Positions 53,447 to 63,059 are shown, counted from the first letter of the stretch. The stretch is DNA of 64,000 nt from Methylomicrobium agile (GCF_000733855.1 NZ_JPOJ01000001.1:3489001-3553000); one strand, 5' to 3'. The notes: generated by a model from the sequence alone, not told the origin. Program-made: numbers and translations.

Positions 53447-55189
53447 ATGTACCCTCAAGGCGTCAAAAAAATCATTACTTCCCGGCCATTGGTTCAACCG
53501 CATCTGCCTATGGACGGCCTGCATCCGATATTGGAGCGCATCTTTTTGGCGCGGGGCGTCGCCTCGCCCGACGATCTGGACCGTTCGCTGGCCAAATTGC
53601 CGCCGCCCTGGCTTTTGTCGGGCATTGAGAAGATGGTGGAGCAGCTGATCACGGCGCTGGAACAGGACCAAAAAATCGTGATCGTGGCCGATTTCGACGC
53701 GGACGGCGCGACCAGCTGCGCGGTGGCGATCAAGGGCCTGCAACTGTTCGGCGCCCGGCGCGTCGGCTTCGTGGTGCCCAACCGCTTCGAGTACGGCTAT
53801 GGATTGACGCCCGAGATCGTCGAGCTGGTCAAGCGGAGACAGCCCGACCTGATCCTTACGGTCGATAACGGCATTTCCAGCATCGACGGAGTCCTGGCGG
53901 CGAAACAGGCCGGCATCAAGGTGCTGGTCACCGATCATCATTTGCCGGGGAGCGAGCTGCCGGCCGCCGAGGCGATCGTGAATCCGAACCTGCCCGATGA
54001 CAAATTTCCGAGCCGCGCGCTGGCCGGGGTCGGGGTCATGTTTTATTGCCTGTTGGCGCTCAGAAGCCGGCTCCGGGAAACCGGCTGGTTTCAGGCCAAG
54101 GGATTGCCCGACCCGAATCTCGGCCAGTTGCTCGATTATGTGGCGCTGGGAACGGTTGCCGATGTAGTCGAGCTGGACCGGATCAACCGGATATTGGTGC
54201 ATCAAGGGTTGCTCAGGATTCGGATGGGCAAGGCGCATCCCGGTATTCAGGCGTTGGTCGACGTTTCCGGCCGCAAACCGGCCACGCTCCAGGCCGCCGA
54301 TCTGGGGTTCGCGCTCGGGCCGCGTTTGAATGCGGCCGGCCGCCTGGACGATATGACGCTGGGGATTCAGTGCCTGCTCAGCGACGATCCGGAGGAAGCC
54401 AGGCAGATGGCCCTGCAGCTGGACGACCTGAACAACGGCCGCAAGGAAATCGAAGGCCAGATGAAGCACGAGGCGCTGACGCTGCTGAAAGAGATGCGGG
54501 CGCTCGACGAGCGCCATTTGCCTGCCGGCGTGTGCCTGTTCGACCCCAATTGGCATCAGGGCGTGATCGGGATTCTGGCGTCCCGGATCAAGGACCGCCT
54601 GCACCGGCCGGTCATCGCGTTCGCGCCGGCAGGCAAGGATCAGATCAAAGGCTCGGCCCGCTCGATTCCGGGGGTGCATATCCGCGACGTGCTCAGCGAC
54701 ATCGCGGCCGCGCATCCGAAGTTGCTCAGCAAATTCGGCGGCCACGCGATGGCGGCCGGAATGAGTATTGCGATGCACGATTATCCGCCGTTCGCGCTGG
54801 CGTTCGATGAAATGGTGCGTAAACGCCTGGACGAGGTCGATCTGGAGCAGAAAGTGCTTTCGGACGGCGAACTTAGCGAACAGGAAATGACGGTCGAATT
54901 CGCCGAACTGCTGCAGAACGCCGCGACCTGGGGACAGGGCTTTCCGGAACCGGTTTTCCAGGGCGAGTTCGAGGTCGTACAGGCTAGCATCGTCGGCCAG
55001 AAGCATCTGAAGCTGGTGTTGAGAAACGCCAATGGCCTATTGATCGATGCGATCGCGTTTTTTATCGATCACCCCGAACGATGGCTCGGCCTTCGCGCCT
55101 GCCGGGCGGCCTACAAGCTCGACATCAACGAATTCAGGAGCAACCGCAATGTGCAGTTGATCGTGCAGTATCTCGAAAAAACGTTGTAA
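53447..55189 (+). CDS. recJ: Single-stranded-DNA-specific exonuclease RecJ
   Basis: A 580-residue 5'-3' exonuclease for repair and RecF-pathway recombination. DHH-family motifs are DFDADG (82-87), TVDNGIS (138-144), DHHLPG (163-168) and GALADVVEL-type LGTVADVVELD. The DHHA1 domain shows GGHAMAAGMS, and the C-terminal OB domain is complete. Length is normal. Confidence 0.96.
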   Translation: MYPQGVKKIITSRPLVQPHLPMDGLHPILERIFLARGVASPDDLDRSLAKLPPPWLLSGIEKMVEQLITALEQDQKIVIVADFDADGATSCAVAIKGLQLFGARRVGFVVPNRFEYGYGLTPEIVELVKRRQPDLILTVDNGISSIDGVLAAKQAGIKVLVTDHHLPGSELPAAEAIVNPNLPDDKFPSRALAGVGVMFYCLLALRSRLRETGWFQAKGLPDPNLGQLLDYVALGTVADVVELDRINRILVHQGLLRIRMGKAHPGIQALVDVSGRKPATLQAADLGFALGPRLNAAGRLDDMTLGIQCLLSDDPEEARQMALQLDDLNNGRKEIEGQMKHEALTLLKEMRALDERHLPAGVCLFDPNWHQGVIGILASRIKDRLHRPVIAFAPAGKDQIKGSARSIPGVHIRDVLSDIAAAHPKLLSKFGGHAMAAGMSIAMHDYPPFALAFDEMVRKRLDEVDLEQKVLSDGELSEQEMTVEFAELLQNAATWGQGFPEPVFQGEFEVVQASIVGQKHLKLVLRNANGLLIDAIAFFIDHPERWLGLRACRAAYKLDINEFRSNRNVQLIVQYLEKTL

Positions 55190-55299
55190 CCCTTTGAAGG
55201 CTGTCCGGTACTGTTGCGGGAGCGGGGTAAACGAAAAGCCGGAGATGGAAGATTTTTGTAAAAAAGTCCGAATTTGAGCCAACGTCTTGAAAAGCTGGC

Positions 55300-55305
55300 T
55301 ATACT
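55300..55305 (+). promoter_or_regulatory. Candidate -10 box upstream of the GGDEF-EAL gene
   Basis: TATACT, close to the sigma70 consensus, lies 84 nt before the ATG at 55390. The best -35 candidates (TTGAGC 55274-55279 or GAGCCA 55276-55281) are spaced 20 or 18 nt. Confidence 0.35.
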
Positions 55306-55389
55306 GAGTCGGACATTCACCGCCTGACGACCTTTGATCATAGCCTCTTGCCGGTTCGGCACGGCCTATGTCCCGCTTACCCGTAGAAG

Positions 55390-58300
55390 ATGATCCAAAT
55401 CATTGCGCCCAGCTTGTATGTTCTCTCCGGCCTCTGCATTTATGCCGGTCTGATTCATTTTTCCGTGGGTTTCAGCCGGCCCTTCAATGCCGCTCAGATC
55501 GCATTCGGCTCGGCGAGTTGGGTCGTATCGCTGGTCGCCTTATTTGAATGCCGGTCGTTAAAAGCCGAAAATCTCGATGAATGCATTACGGCTCTCAAAT
55601 GGAGCCTCGGTCTCAGCATCGTATTTTTCATGATTTTCCTTTGGTTTATCGCGCTCTTTTCCAACAGCCGGCCGCTGCGATTTCTGAAAGGGTTGACCCT
55701 GCTCTACGTTTTATTGTTATGGGTGAATGTAAGCCAGCCTTTCGGTTTGTTATACGACCGGATCGAGGGTTTCAAAACTTTGCATTCGAGATGGGGAGAA
55801 GCGGTTGCCCTGGTGGTAGGTCAGCCGGGGCGATGGTTTTATTTCGGCATGGTTACGGTGATGGCGAGCTTTGGCTATGTGCTGCATGCGCTGAGCGATT
55901 TTTACCGTCATAGCGGACATCGCAATCTCTTGGGTATGATCGCCGCCGTCGGCTTTTTCATGATGTTCCTGACCGAAGGGCTTATGGTGAGGTTGTTCGC
56001 CATCGATTTTGTCCCTTTGCGGTCTTATGGCTATTTGGGCCTGATGATTGCGATGAGCCTGATTCTCAACCGCGAATATTCACAACATTTGAAAGAAAAT
56101 GAAAAGAGGCTGCGCGGGCTTTACGAGTTGTCGCCGCTCGGCATCGCCCTGACCGACATGAAGGGCCGTTTTATCGAATTCAACGAAGCTTTTCGCCGCA
56201 TGTGCGGTTATTCGGCGGACGAACTCAAGAACCTGGATTACTGGGCGCTGACGCCGCCGGAATACGAATCGCAGGAAGCGGAGCAGTTGGAGTCGCTGTT
56301 CCGCGTCGGCTACTACGGACCGTACGAGAAAGAATACCGGAATAAAAACGGCCAGCGCATTCCTCTCCGTCTAAACGGCATGCTGGTATCCGGGCCTCAT
56401 GGGCAGCGCTATATCTGGTCGATTACGGAGGACATCTCCCAATGGCGTCAAGCCTTAAAAGCTTTAAGCGAAAGCGAAGAGCGCTATCGGCTCATCGTCG
56501 AGACCAGCAATGAGGGCATTTGCTCGATCGACCGGCGTTTTCGCATCGTTCTCGTCAACTCGGCCATGACTTCGATGCTGGGTTATGCGCCCGAACAGAT
56601 GCTCGGACGGCTGTTGGAGGAATTTGTTTTTGAGGCGGACATTCCGCATTTTCGGCGCGAAATGCGGCAAAGAAGCCAAGGAGAAAGCACCTATTACGAG
56701 CTGCGGCTACGCCGCCGGGACAGTAAAGTCCGTTGGTGTTCGATTGCCGGTTCCGCATTGACGGACAGCGACGGCAACTTTGCCGGCGCATTCGCCATGT
56801 TCACCGATATCACGGACCGCAGACTCGCCGCCGAAGAGATGGAGCTCGCCACTCTGGTATATCAAGCCAGCAGCCAAGCGATGATGGTAACCGACGCGGA
56901 TAACCGCATCATTACCGTCAACCCCGCCTTCACCGAAATTACGGGCTACGGCTTCGAGGAGGTTTTGGGTAAACAGCCGGACTTTCTCTTTTCGGTTTCC
57001 CATGACGGCACTTTCGCTCGGGAGATGGATGGGGCGATTTCCATTTCCGGCAAATGGCAAGGAGAGGTCTGGAGCCGCCGCAAGGGGGGTGAAATCTATC
57101 CTGCGCGGTTGATCGCCGATACGATTTGCCGGGATGAAGGTTCGACGTACCGCCGGGTAGCGCTGTTTTCCGACATTACCGAAGAGAAAAAGAGCGAAGA
57201 GCTTATCTGGCGCCAGGCCAATTTCGATTTTTTGACGAATCTGCCGAACCGGCGAATGGTCCATGATCGGTTGATGGAAGAAATCAAGCGGGCGCGCCGG
57301 GATAACAGGCGATTTGCGGTGCTGTTGATCGATCTGGACCGTTTCAAAGACGTCAACGATACGTTGGGGCACGAGGTCGGCGATTCGCTGCTTCAGGAAG
57401 CGGCGGAGCGTATGGCCGAATGCGTGCGGGAATCCGACATTACCGGGCGTCTGGGCGGGGATGAATTCATCATCGTTCTGGACGATTTGCAGGATGTCGG
57501 CAATGTCGGCCGGGTTGCCAATGGTCTTCTCGATAAACTGGCGATGCCTTACCGGCTGAAGAACGAGTTGGCCTATGTTTCGGCCAGTATCGGCATCACT
57601 TTCTATCCCGACGATGCCCGGGACATTACGACGTTGCTTAAAAACGCCGACCAAGCCATGTATGCGGCCAAACGCCAAGGACGCAATCGTTTTCATTATT
57701 ACACGCCGGCCATGCAGGAGGTGTCCAATGCCCGCATGCGGTTGACCAACGACCTGTACAGCGCCTTGGCAAACGATCAGTTTATTTTGCACTACCAACC
57801 CATCGTGGATTTGGAAACCGGCCTTATTCAGAAGGCCGAGGCGCTGATTCGCTGGCAGCATCCCCAGAGGGGACTGGTGAGTCCGTCCGACTTTATACCG
57901 ATTGCCGAAGACACCGGCCAGATCATCGGAATAGGCAATTGGGTGTGCCGCCAGGCGGCTGCCCAAGTGGCGCGGTGGCGCGCCATCCATTATCCGGCGT
58001 TTCAGGTCAGCGTCAACATGTCTCCCGCCCAATTCAGGGCGAATGCCGACAGCCGGGTCCCTTGCTTCAATGCTTTGGCGGAAGCCGATTTGCCGGGCCA
58101 AAGTATCGTTGTCGAAATCACCGAGAATCTGCTGATGGAAGCCCGGGAGGAAATCAGCAGCCAATTGCTGGTCTTCAGGGACATGGGGATACAGGTGGCG
58201 CTGGATGACTTTGGGACAGGCTATTCGTCGCTTTCCTATCTGAAAAAGTTCGATATCGATTATCTCAAGATCGACCAGTCCTTCGTGCGCAATCTCGCTT

Positions 58301-58539
58301 CCGGGGCCAGCGATCTGGCGCTTTGCGAAGCGATGATCGGCATGGCTCACAAGTTGGGCATTCAGGTGATCGCCGAAGGCATCGAAACTCAAGACCAGTA
58401 CGCGATACTCAAAAAGATGGGCTGCGATTACGGGCAGGGCTACTTTTTTTCGAAACCCCTTCCCGCCGATCGGTTCGAGGCCCTGTTAGCGAAGCATCCG
58501 GCATTATGCCCGGCCGTTTCGGAGCCGACGATTTCGTAA
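55390..58539 (+). CDS. 7TM-PAS-GGDEF-EAL c-di-GMP turnover protein
   Basis: 1,049 residues. About seven N-terminal TM helices (residues 5-225) resemble the 7TM sensory modules of histidine kinases (YVLSGLCIYAGLIHFSVGF start). Three PAS domains follow (about 245-365, 370-490, 495-615). The GGDEF domain has an intact signature (RLGGDEF) and RESD inhibitory site. The EAL domain has its main catalytic motifs: EALIRW, VNMSPAQF, VVEITENLLM, DDFGTGYSSL and AEGIET. It could therefore both make and degrade c-di-GMP. It is a single gene. Confidence 0.92.
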   Translation: MIQIIAPSLYVLSGLCIYAGLIHFSVGFSRPFNAAQIAFGSASWVVSLVALFECRSLKAENLDECITALKWSLGLSIVFFMIFLWFIALFSNSRPLRFLKGLTLLYVLLLWVNVSQPFGLLYDRIEGFKTLHSRWGEAVALVVGQPGRWFYFGMVTVMASFGYVLHALSDFYRHSGHRNLLGMIAAVGFFMMFLTEGLMVRLFAIDFVPLRSYGYLGLMIAMSLILNREYSQHLKENEKRLRGLYELSPLGIALTDMKGRFIEFNEAFRRMCGYSADELKNLDYWALTPPEYESQEAEQLESLFRVGYYGPYEKEYRNKNGQRIPLRLNGMLVSGPHGQRYIWSITEDISQWRQALKALSESEERYRLIVETSNEGICSIDRRFRIVLVNSAMTSMLGYAPEQMLGRLLEEFVFEADIPHFRREMRQRSQGESTYYELRLRRRDSKVRWCSIAGSALTDSDGNFAGAFAMFTDITDRRLAAEEMELATLVYQASSQAMMVTDADNRIITVNPAFTEITGYGFEEVLGKQPDFLFSVSHDGTFAREMDGAISISGKWQGEVWSRRKGGEIYPARLIADTICRDEGSTYRRVALFSDITEEKKSEELIWRQANFDFLTNLPNRRMVHDRLMEEIKRARRDNRRFAVLLIDLDRFKDVNDTLGHEVGDSLLQEAAERMAECVRESDITGRLGGDEFIIVLDDLQDVGNVGRVANGLLDKLAMPYRLKNELAYVSASIGITFYPDDARDITTLLKNADQAMYAAKRQGRNRFHYYTPAMQEVSNARMRLTNDLYSALANDQFILHYQPIVDLETGLIQKAEALIRWQHPQRGLVSPSDFIPIAEDTGQIIGIGNWVCRQAAAQVARWRAIHYPAFQVSVNMSPAQFRANADSRVPCFNALAEADLPGQSIVVEITENLLMEAREEISSQLLVFRDMGIQVALDDFGTGYSSLSYLKKFDIDYLKIDQSFVRNLASGASDLALCEAMIGMAHKLGIQVIAEGIETQDQYAILKKMGCDYGQGYFFSKPLPADRFEALLAKHPALCPAVSEPTIS

Positions 58540-58560
58540 ATCGCCGTGCTTTGGCGTTTT

Positions 58561-59334
58561 TCAGCGCGCCGCGTTTTTGATCCAGGCACGGATTTCCGCC
58601 ACCACCCAGCCGCTGTCGTCGACCGTCAAGTCATGCCCGCCCCAGGGATGGGTATGGAATTCGAGCTGCCATTTGCGGGCAATGGCTTCGGAGCACTGCG
58701 GATCGACCAGTCGATCGCCGCGGCTGTTCAATAGCAAGATCGGCGGCTTCGGCTTGATGTCTCCGGGGCAATAAGTCGCGGCCGCCATCAACTGGCGGAA
58801 AGCGGTTCCGGCGCCGACCGGGCGCGCTTTTTGAATCGCGATCCAGTCGGCGGCGGTTTGCGGATAGCGGTCTTCGCGGTTGCTGAGCAATTCGAGCAGC
58901 GCCGGTTCTCTTTTTTCGACATCCCGATTCCCGGCCGCGGCGAACAGTCTGCCGTAATTTTGCCAGCGCAGGCGCCGGTAAAAAGGGCTCAAACCGCCCA
59001 GGCTGGTACTGATCAGGATCCCGCCGCCGATTTCCTGAGGATGCGTGAGCATCCACTCCCAGGCGACCATGCCGCCCAGCGAAACGGCGATCAACACGGC
59101 CGGTTCATTGAGAGAATTCTGTTCGAGCGCCTGCATTCGGACTTTTTCCAGAATGCCGCGGATCGAGGCCGGCGAAGTTTCTCGAAATAAAAGGCCTGCG
59201 CCGGGCAAATCGAGCAAAGTCAGTCGTGCGTTCGGAAACGCGGCCTGCAACTGCGGCACGAAATCCCCCCAGTGCGCCGATTCGCGGGTCAGGCCGCGCA
59301 GCAAAATGAAAGGGGGGGCAGTCGGTTCAGGCAT
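58561..59334 (-). CDS. Alpha/beta-hydrolase
   Basis: A 257-residue hydrolase-fold protein. It has a strand and oxyanion region (ILLRGLTRESAHWGDFVPQL; HG is replaced by RG), nucleophile elbow AVSLGGM (Ser in the BioH/esterase position, first Gly replaced by Ala), acid region LLNSRGDRLVDP and His in WGGHDLTVDD. Its ATG lies within the stop of the M14 peptidase gene (8-nt overlap, ATGCCTGA), so the pair is co-translated. Substrate unknown; probably cytosolic. Confidence 0.84.
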   Translation of the reverse strand: MPEPTAPPFILLRGLTRESAHWGDFVPQLQAAFPNARLTLLDLPGAGLLFRETSPASIRGILEKVRMQALEQNSLNEPAVLIAVSLGGMVAWEWMLTHPQEIGGGILISTSLGGLSPFYRRLRWQNYGRLFAAAGNRDVEKREPALLELLSNREDRYPQTAADWIAIQKARPVGAGTAFRQLMAAATYCPGDIKPKPPILLLNSRGDRLVDPQCSEAIARKWQLEFHTHPWGGHDLTVDDSGWVVAEIRAWIKNAAR

Positions 59335-60343
59335 ACCACAGCTCCATCGCTTTCCGGGTGTATTGGTGTTTTTGCCGTTCGCCCAGGGCTGTCCAGCCCG
59401 CTGGGTAGAGCAGGCTGCGATGCAGGAAATCGAACAGCAGGAAGTGACGCCGATAGATGCGCTGCTGGCGGTGCGGCAGGATCGGATGGAACAGGCCGTG
59501 GCGCGAAAACAGATGCAAAGGGTTTTTGCGCAGCCAGAGCCAGGACCCCATTTCGAGCGTCAGCGGCAGAAACAGCCGCGCTTCCTGTGCCTGTTCGGCG
59601 AAGCGGTCGAACAGATAATCCCATAAATCGCCGTTGATCAGGTATTCGGTGCAGGTCGGTTCGATTTTGTAAATATGGTAAGGGTAGCAGCGGTCGAGGT
59701 TTTCCTTTAGCGCCAGCATTTCGGCCAAATGGCCGAACGGGGTCTTGCGCGAAGCATAGGGAAACCATAAGCGGTCACGAATGCCGAAACCCGAATGAAG
59801 ATCCAGCGCGATCGATAGCTTCGAGTCGAACAAGTGTTTTTCGACCACGCGGCACAAGGCCAGCGCTTCCTTCTCCATTTCGAGTTCGCTGCCGCGGTAC
59901 CAGGGAAGGCGGGGGCTGATGCGCTGTCCGCAATACAGCCGGGTGGCGCCTTCGGCTTCGACAGGCGCGTTGCGCATCAGATCGACGCCGTTGCCGTTCG
60001 CTCGCGTGCCGAGATACACGCCGACCGGATTGACTAGAGGCATGAAGACCAGGCGCGATTTCTGCAGTCGTGCGGCGAATTCTTCGTCCCAGTCGAGCAG
60101 GCCGGTGATCGTTTGGATGAATGACAGGATCACTTCCGAGCCGATTTTTTCGAGGCCGTGCACGCCGCCGAAAAATGCCAGCGCCGGCGCCTCCGGCCGG
60201 TTCGAACCGAGCGTGATGCAGTGAATCGGGAATTGGTGCCCCTCGTAAGGAATGCGCTCGACGATTTCGCACTGCGCGCGGTTGCCGAGTCGTTCGATGA
60301 GGCGTTCGAGCCTGTCGAGTTCCGGTAAGACAAAATCCGCCAT
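59327..60343 (-). CDS. M14-family zinc carboxypeptidase-like protein
   Basis: A 338-residue metallohydrolase of the M14/AspA-AstE type. The zinc site is H62 and E65 (GGVHGLEK) with H183 (DLHSGFG), and the general base Glu264 is in LTLEMGSW. The central MPLVNPVGVYLGTRANGNGVDL is typical (NPDG-like with the NGVDLNRNFP variant DLMRNAP). It removes an amino acid or acyl group from a peptide or N-acyl amino acid. It is co-translated with the alpha/beta-hydrolase. The substrate is undetermined. Confidence 0.87.
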   Translation of the reverse strand: MADFVLPELDRLERLIERLGNRAQCEIVERIPYEGHQFPIHCITLGSNRPEAPALAFFGGVHGLEKIGSEVILSFIQTITGLLDWDEEFAARLQKSRLVFMPLVNPVGVYLGTRANGNGVDLMRNAPVEAEGATRLYCGQRISPRLPWYRGSELEMEKEALALCRVVEKHLFDSKLSIALDLHSGFGIRDRLWFPYASRKTPFGHLAEMLALKENLDRCYPYHIYKIEPTCTEYLINGDLWDYLFDRFAEQAQEARLFLPLTLEMGSWLWLRKNPLHLFSRHGLFHPILPHRQQRIYRRHFLLFDFLHRSLLYPAGWTALGERQKHQYTRKAMELWYA

Positions 60344-60482
60344 CCAATTATCGTTATTTCCGTGATGAATTAAGCGCTGTTCCGCCGTTGAGGCGGGTGC
60401 GGGGTGAGATGCGGCCGATTGTACTCAATCTTTTCCGGGAAAGACAGCAGGTTAGGCTTCGGGCGAATTACTTTCGGTTACA

Positions 60483-60497
60483 AGACCTGCCAGGTCT
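60483..60497 (-). terminator. Hairpin at the 3' end of the ornithine-lipid operon
   Basis: AGACCTG-G-CAGGTCT on the minus strand overlaps the stop codon of the acyltransferase and is followed by TTGT. It is a weak terminator candidate because of the minimal loop and short T-run. Confidence 0.3.
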
Positions 60498-61329
60498 ATG
60501 ATTCCTGAAGAGAAGCCGCTAAGCCGTCAATTTGCCTTCTGATTTTCCGGCTTGCGGGAGTTAAAACGCCGACAGGCTCATCGGCCCGCAAAGCTTCCCG
60601 GATCAGGCTTCTGGCTTCGCGGCTGATGCCGTTGCGGGTTTTGTCTTCGCTCTCGATCGCCGGCAGAAAATCGAGTTTGACGTCGATTTTGTCGAGCGCC
60701 AGCATTTTGAACAAATGCGTGACGAATGTTTCGTCGCCGATGAACGGCGCGCTTTCCCCGGCGGCGTTCAAATAACGGATGGCCGCGGGCTGGATCGCGG
60801 CACGGGTCAGCAGGGCGGGTTGAAACAGCGACGCGTGAAAATCCAGGACTTCGCTGCCGTCGGTGGTCGTGCCCTCCGGAAAAACCAGCATATTGCCGTT
60901 CCGGCGCAATTGCCAGGCCATTTTTTCGGCGGTCTGCAGGATCTGCTTCCTGTCGCCCCGGCGGATAAACACGGTGCCGGCCTGCCGCGACAGATAGCCG
61001 ATGACCGGCCAGCCGGCGATGTCGTCCTTGGCGGCGAAACAACCGGGCACATGCCCGCCCAGGACGATGATGTCCAGCCAGGAGACGTGGTTGCTGACGA
61101 CCAGCACCGGGTGCCTGGCAAGGCTGCCGCTCCTGTCGACCCGCAGGTTCAGGATGCGGCCGAACCGCTGCAGCCAGCGGAGTTTGACCGCATCCCTGAT
61201 TTGTCTGGCTCCGGCGGGTGGGCGAACCAGCCCGATGACCGGAAACAGGCCTGCGGCGATCAGAAAGCCGGCCGTAAACAGCAGCATGAGCCCGGCCGCT
61301 TTAGAGTAGAGCCGAAGTTTCGCTTTCAT
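60496..61329 (-). CDS. olsA: PlsC-family acyltransferase, probable lyso-ornithine lipid O-acyltransferase
   Basis: A 277-residue membrane acyltransferase. It has an N-terminal TM helix (GLMLLFTAGFLIAAGLFPVI), block I NHVSWLD (HX4D), block II VFIRRGDRKQI and block III FPEGTTTDGS. Genes of this class next to an OlsB-type N-acyltransferase usually encode OlsA, which adds the second acyl chain of ornithine lipids. Its start overlaps the olsB-like gene by 29 nt. The symbol rests on context. Confidence 0.8.
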   Translation of the reverse strand: MKAKLRLYSKAAGLMLLFTAGFLIAAGLFPVIGLVRPPAGARQIRDAVKLRWLQRFGRILNLRVDRSGSLARHPVLVVSNHVSWLDIIVLGGHVPGCFAAKDDIAGWPVIGYLSRQAGTVFIRRGDRKQILQTAEKMAWQLRRNGNMLVFPEGTTTDGSEVLDFHASLFQPALLTRAAIQPAAIRYLNAAGESAPFIGDETFVTHLFKMLALDKIDVKLDFLPAIESEDKTRNGISREARSLIREALRADEPVGVLTPASRKIRRQIDGLAASLQES

Positions 61330-62092
61330 TGGCGCTCTGGCCGTTTCTCAGATAGTGCTTGCTGTAACGCTGCTCCAGCTGTTCGAGCGGCAGCAGCATC
61401 AGCAGATCCATGCAGTTGAAGCTTTCGTCCCAAAACGGTTCGGCGCAGACCAAAGCGCCGAAACGCAGATAGGCTTTCAGCAGCGGCGGAATGCCCGACT
61501 CGTCGCGCCGGCAGCGCAAACGCGCCGGCACCGGGACGGCCGGGACGGTTTTCAAGGCTGCCGGCGCGATATTTTTCCGGTCGATATGCCGAAAGACCGC
61601 ATCCACCGCATATCCGCTCGGGCCCGGCGTGATGCTGGCGCAGCCCAGCAGATAGCGATAACCGCCTTCGCTCGCATACTGCGCGAGCGCCGACCACAGG
61701 GTCGTCAGCACCGCGCCGCCGCGATAATCGGGATCGACGCAGGTACGGCCGATTTCGAGGAACCGGCCGGGCAGCGCCAGAATCGGGCTCAGGTCGAATT
61801 CATCCTGAGAATAAAAGCGGCCGAGCGATTGCGCTTGTTCATGATTCAACAGGCGCGTATAGCCGGCGATCTTGTTTTTCTGGTTGTCGTAAACGATCAG
61901 GTGATCGCAGTACGCATCGATTTCGTCATAATCCAGTTCTTCGGCGGCGGACTTGAGCCGGGCGCCCATTTCCCGCGCGAAAACGCGGTAGCGAAGTGCT
62001 TGCGCGGCTTTGATCATCGCTTCCGAGTCCGCAATGAAACTGCTGAAGCGTTTGGCGGCGGGTTGGCAAGTCTCCTGATCGAGATTTTTCAT
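61301..62092 (-). CDS. olsB: OlsB-type ornithine-acyl-ACP N-acyltransferase
   Basis: A 263-residue GNAT-fold protein of the haemolysin-like/OlsB family. The N-terminal ALRYRVFAREMGA signature, DYDEIDAYCDHLIVYD, FLEIGRTCVDPDYRGGAVL (acyl-binding loop) and GCASITPGPSGYAVDAVFRH are characteristic. It transfers a 3-hydroxyacyl chain from ACP to the alpha-amine of ornithine (or related amino acid). A Pho-box-like triple repeat lies about 80-110 nt upstream. It is first gene of the pair; the downstream acyltransferase completes the lipid. Confidence 0.86.
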   Translation of the reverse strand: MKNLDQETCQPAAKRFSSFIADSEAMIKAAQALRYRVFAREMGARLKSAAEELDYDEIDAYCDHLIVYDNQKNKIAGYTRLLNHEQAQSLGRFYSQDEFDLSPILALPGRFLEIGRTCVDPDYRGGAVLTTLWSALAQYASEGGYRYLLGCASITPGPSGYAVDAVFRHIDRKNIAPAALKTVPAVPVPARLRCRRDESGIPPLLKAYLRFGALVCAEPFWDESFNCMDLLMLLPLEQLEQRYSKHYLRNGQSANESETSALL

Positions 62093-62173
62093 CGGCTTTG
62101 CTCTAGCTATTAAAAGATGCCGATAAATTACGGGAGCGAGATGTCAGTTACGTGTCGGAAACGTTAACGCTAC

Positions 62174-62202
62174 GTGACGGGCGGATGACACTTCGATGAC
62201 AG
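62174..62202 (-). promoter_or_regulatory. Pho-box-like triple 11-bp repeat upstream of olsBA
   Basis: On the minus strand, three units at exact 11-bp spacing: TGTCATCGAAG, TGTCATCCGCC and CGTCACGTAGC. The first two match the PhoB half-site (TGTCA) that recurs every 11 bp in Pho boxes. They point toward olsB, whose ATG is at 62092. A weaker pair on the plus strand (TGTCA 62142, TGTCG 62153) has the same period. Confidence 0.6.
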
Positions 62203-62354
62203 AAGAAGCGAAAACAAAACAAAGAACTGGATTCGCCCGCTGTTGAAGCCGTTATTTTGGGGGTATCCGGATTAACCGCACGCAAACTTTCGGCAGCCCC
62301 GGAAAGCGGGCCGGTTTTGCTCAGAAAATTTTGAAAGGAAAACGTAGGGGCGTG

Positions 62355-62804
62355 TCAATATCGATACTGCTTTTCCTGTGCCTGTTCCTTGCCGATCAAC
62401 CCGGCCGCGGCCTGTAACTGTTCAGCGATCAACCCGATCAGATCGTCGGCAGCAAAGATGCCCACGAGAACGCCGCTTTTATCGACGACCGGCAGCCGTC
62501 TGACGCCTTTTTGACGCATCGATCGAATCGCGTCGAGCAGGTCGTCGTCCTCCTGCGCCAGCACCAGTTCGCGGCACATCAGATCGCCTACCGTGACCGC
62601 ATCGATCGCGAGTTCTTTCGCGATCACTTCGATGACGATATCCCTGTCCGTCACGATCCCGACCGGATAGCGCAAGCCGTTGCGTTCTTCCACTATAATC
62701 ACATCGCCGGCATGATATTGACGCATCAGTACGGCGGCATTGAAGATCGTGTCGTCTTTATACGCCACCAGAACTTCGCGATTGCATAAGGTTTTAAGCG
62801 TCAT
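62355..62804 (-). CDS. CBS-domain protein
   Basis: A 149-residue protein made of a pair of CBS domains and a short C-terminal tail. Hallmarks are GDVIIVEERNG, VGIVTDRDIVIEV at the end of CBS1, then MRQKGVRRLPVVDKSGVLVGIFAADDLIG in CBS2. Such proteins bind adenosyl nucleotides (AMP, ATP, SAM) and regulate partners. No partner gene is adjacent. A 440-nt region without long ORFs lies upstream. Confidence 0.88.
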   Translation of the reverse strand: MTLKTLCNREVLVAYKDDTIFNAAVLMRQYHAGDVIIVEERNGLRYPVGIVTDRDIVIEVIAKELAIDAVTVGDLMCRELVLAQEDDDLLDAIRSMRQKGVRRLPVVDKSGVLVGIFAADDLIGLIAEQLQAAAGLIGKEQAQEKQYRY

Positions 62805-63059
62805 AATGAAAATCCGATTTTGAGTGGGGAACGGTAATAATTGACTCTAAAGGGCGCGTTTGATTCAAAGCCGAAGTTATTTGCCGTTGCGGCAGGACGA
62901 ATCGTTTGCGGTATTGCGGCCCGTTTCGCGCTTCAAATGTTTTGGGTGAACTATTCCGAAAGAGCGGATAACTAAAAAATAAGGAAATTTTGAAGCAGGC
63001 GGTCCGGAGGGGGCATCCGCCGGATTTAAAACCCGTGCAGCGGCGCACTGATATTATCC
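62805..63059. other. Intergenic region upstream of the CBS gene
   Basis: The first half of the 442-nt gap holds the CBS gene's promoter region (minus strand). I see no gene or clear signal in it. A TATTAT (63052-63057) at its right end could be the -10 of the structured RNA that follows, but no good -35 fits. Confidence 0.4.

Noticed and set aside
35985-58539. A linked c-di-GMP gene cluster
   Set aside because: The GGDEF proteins are many kilobases apart, in different units and orientations; only their number is notable.
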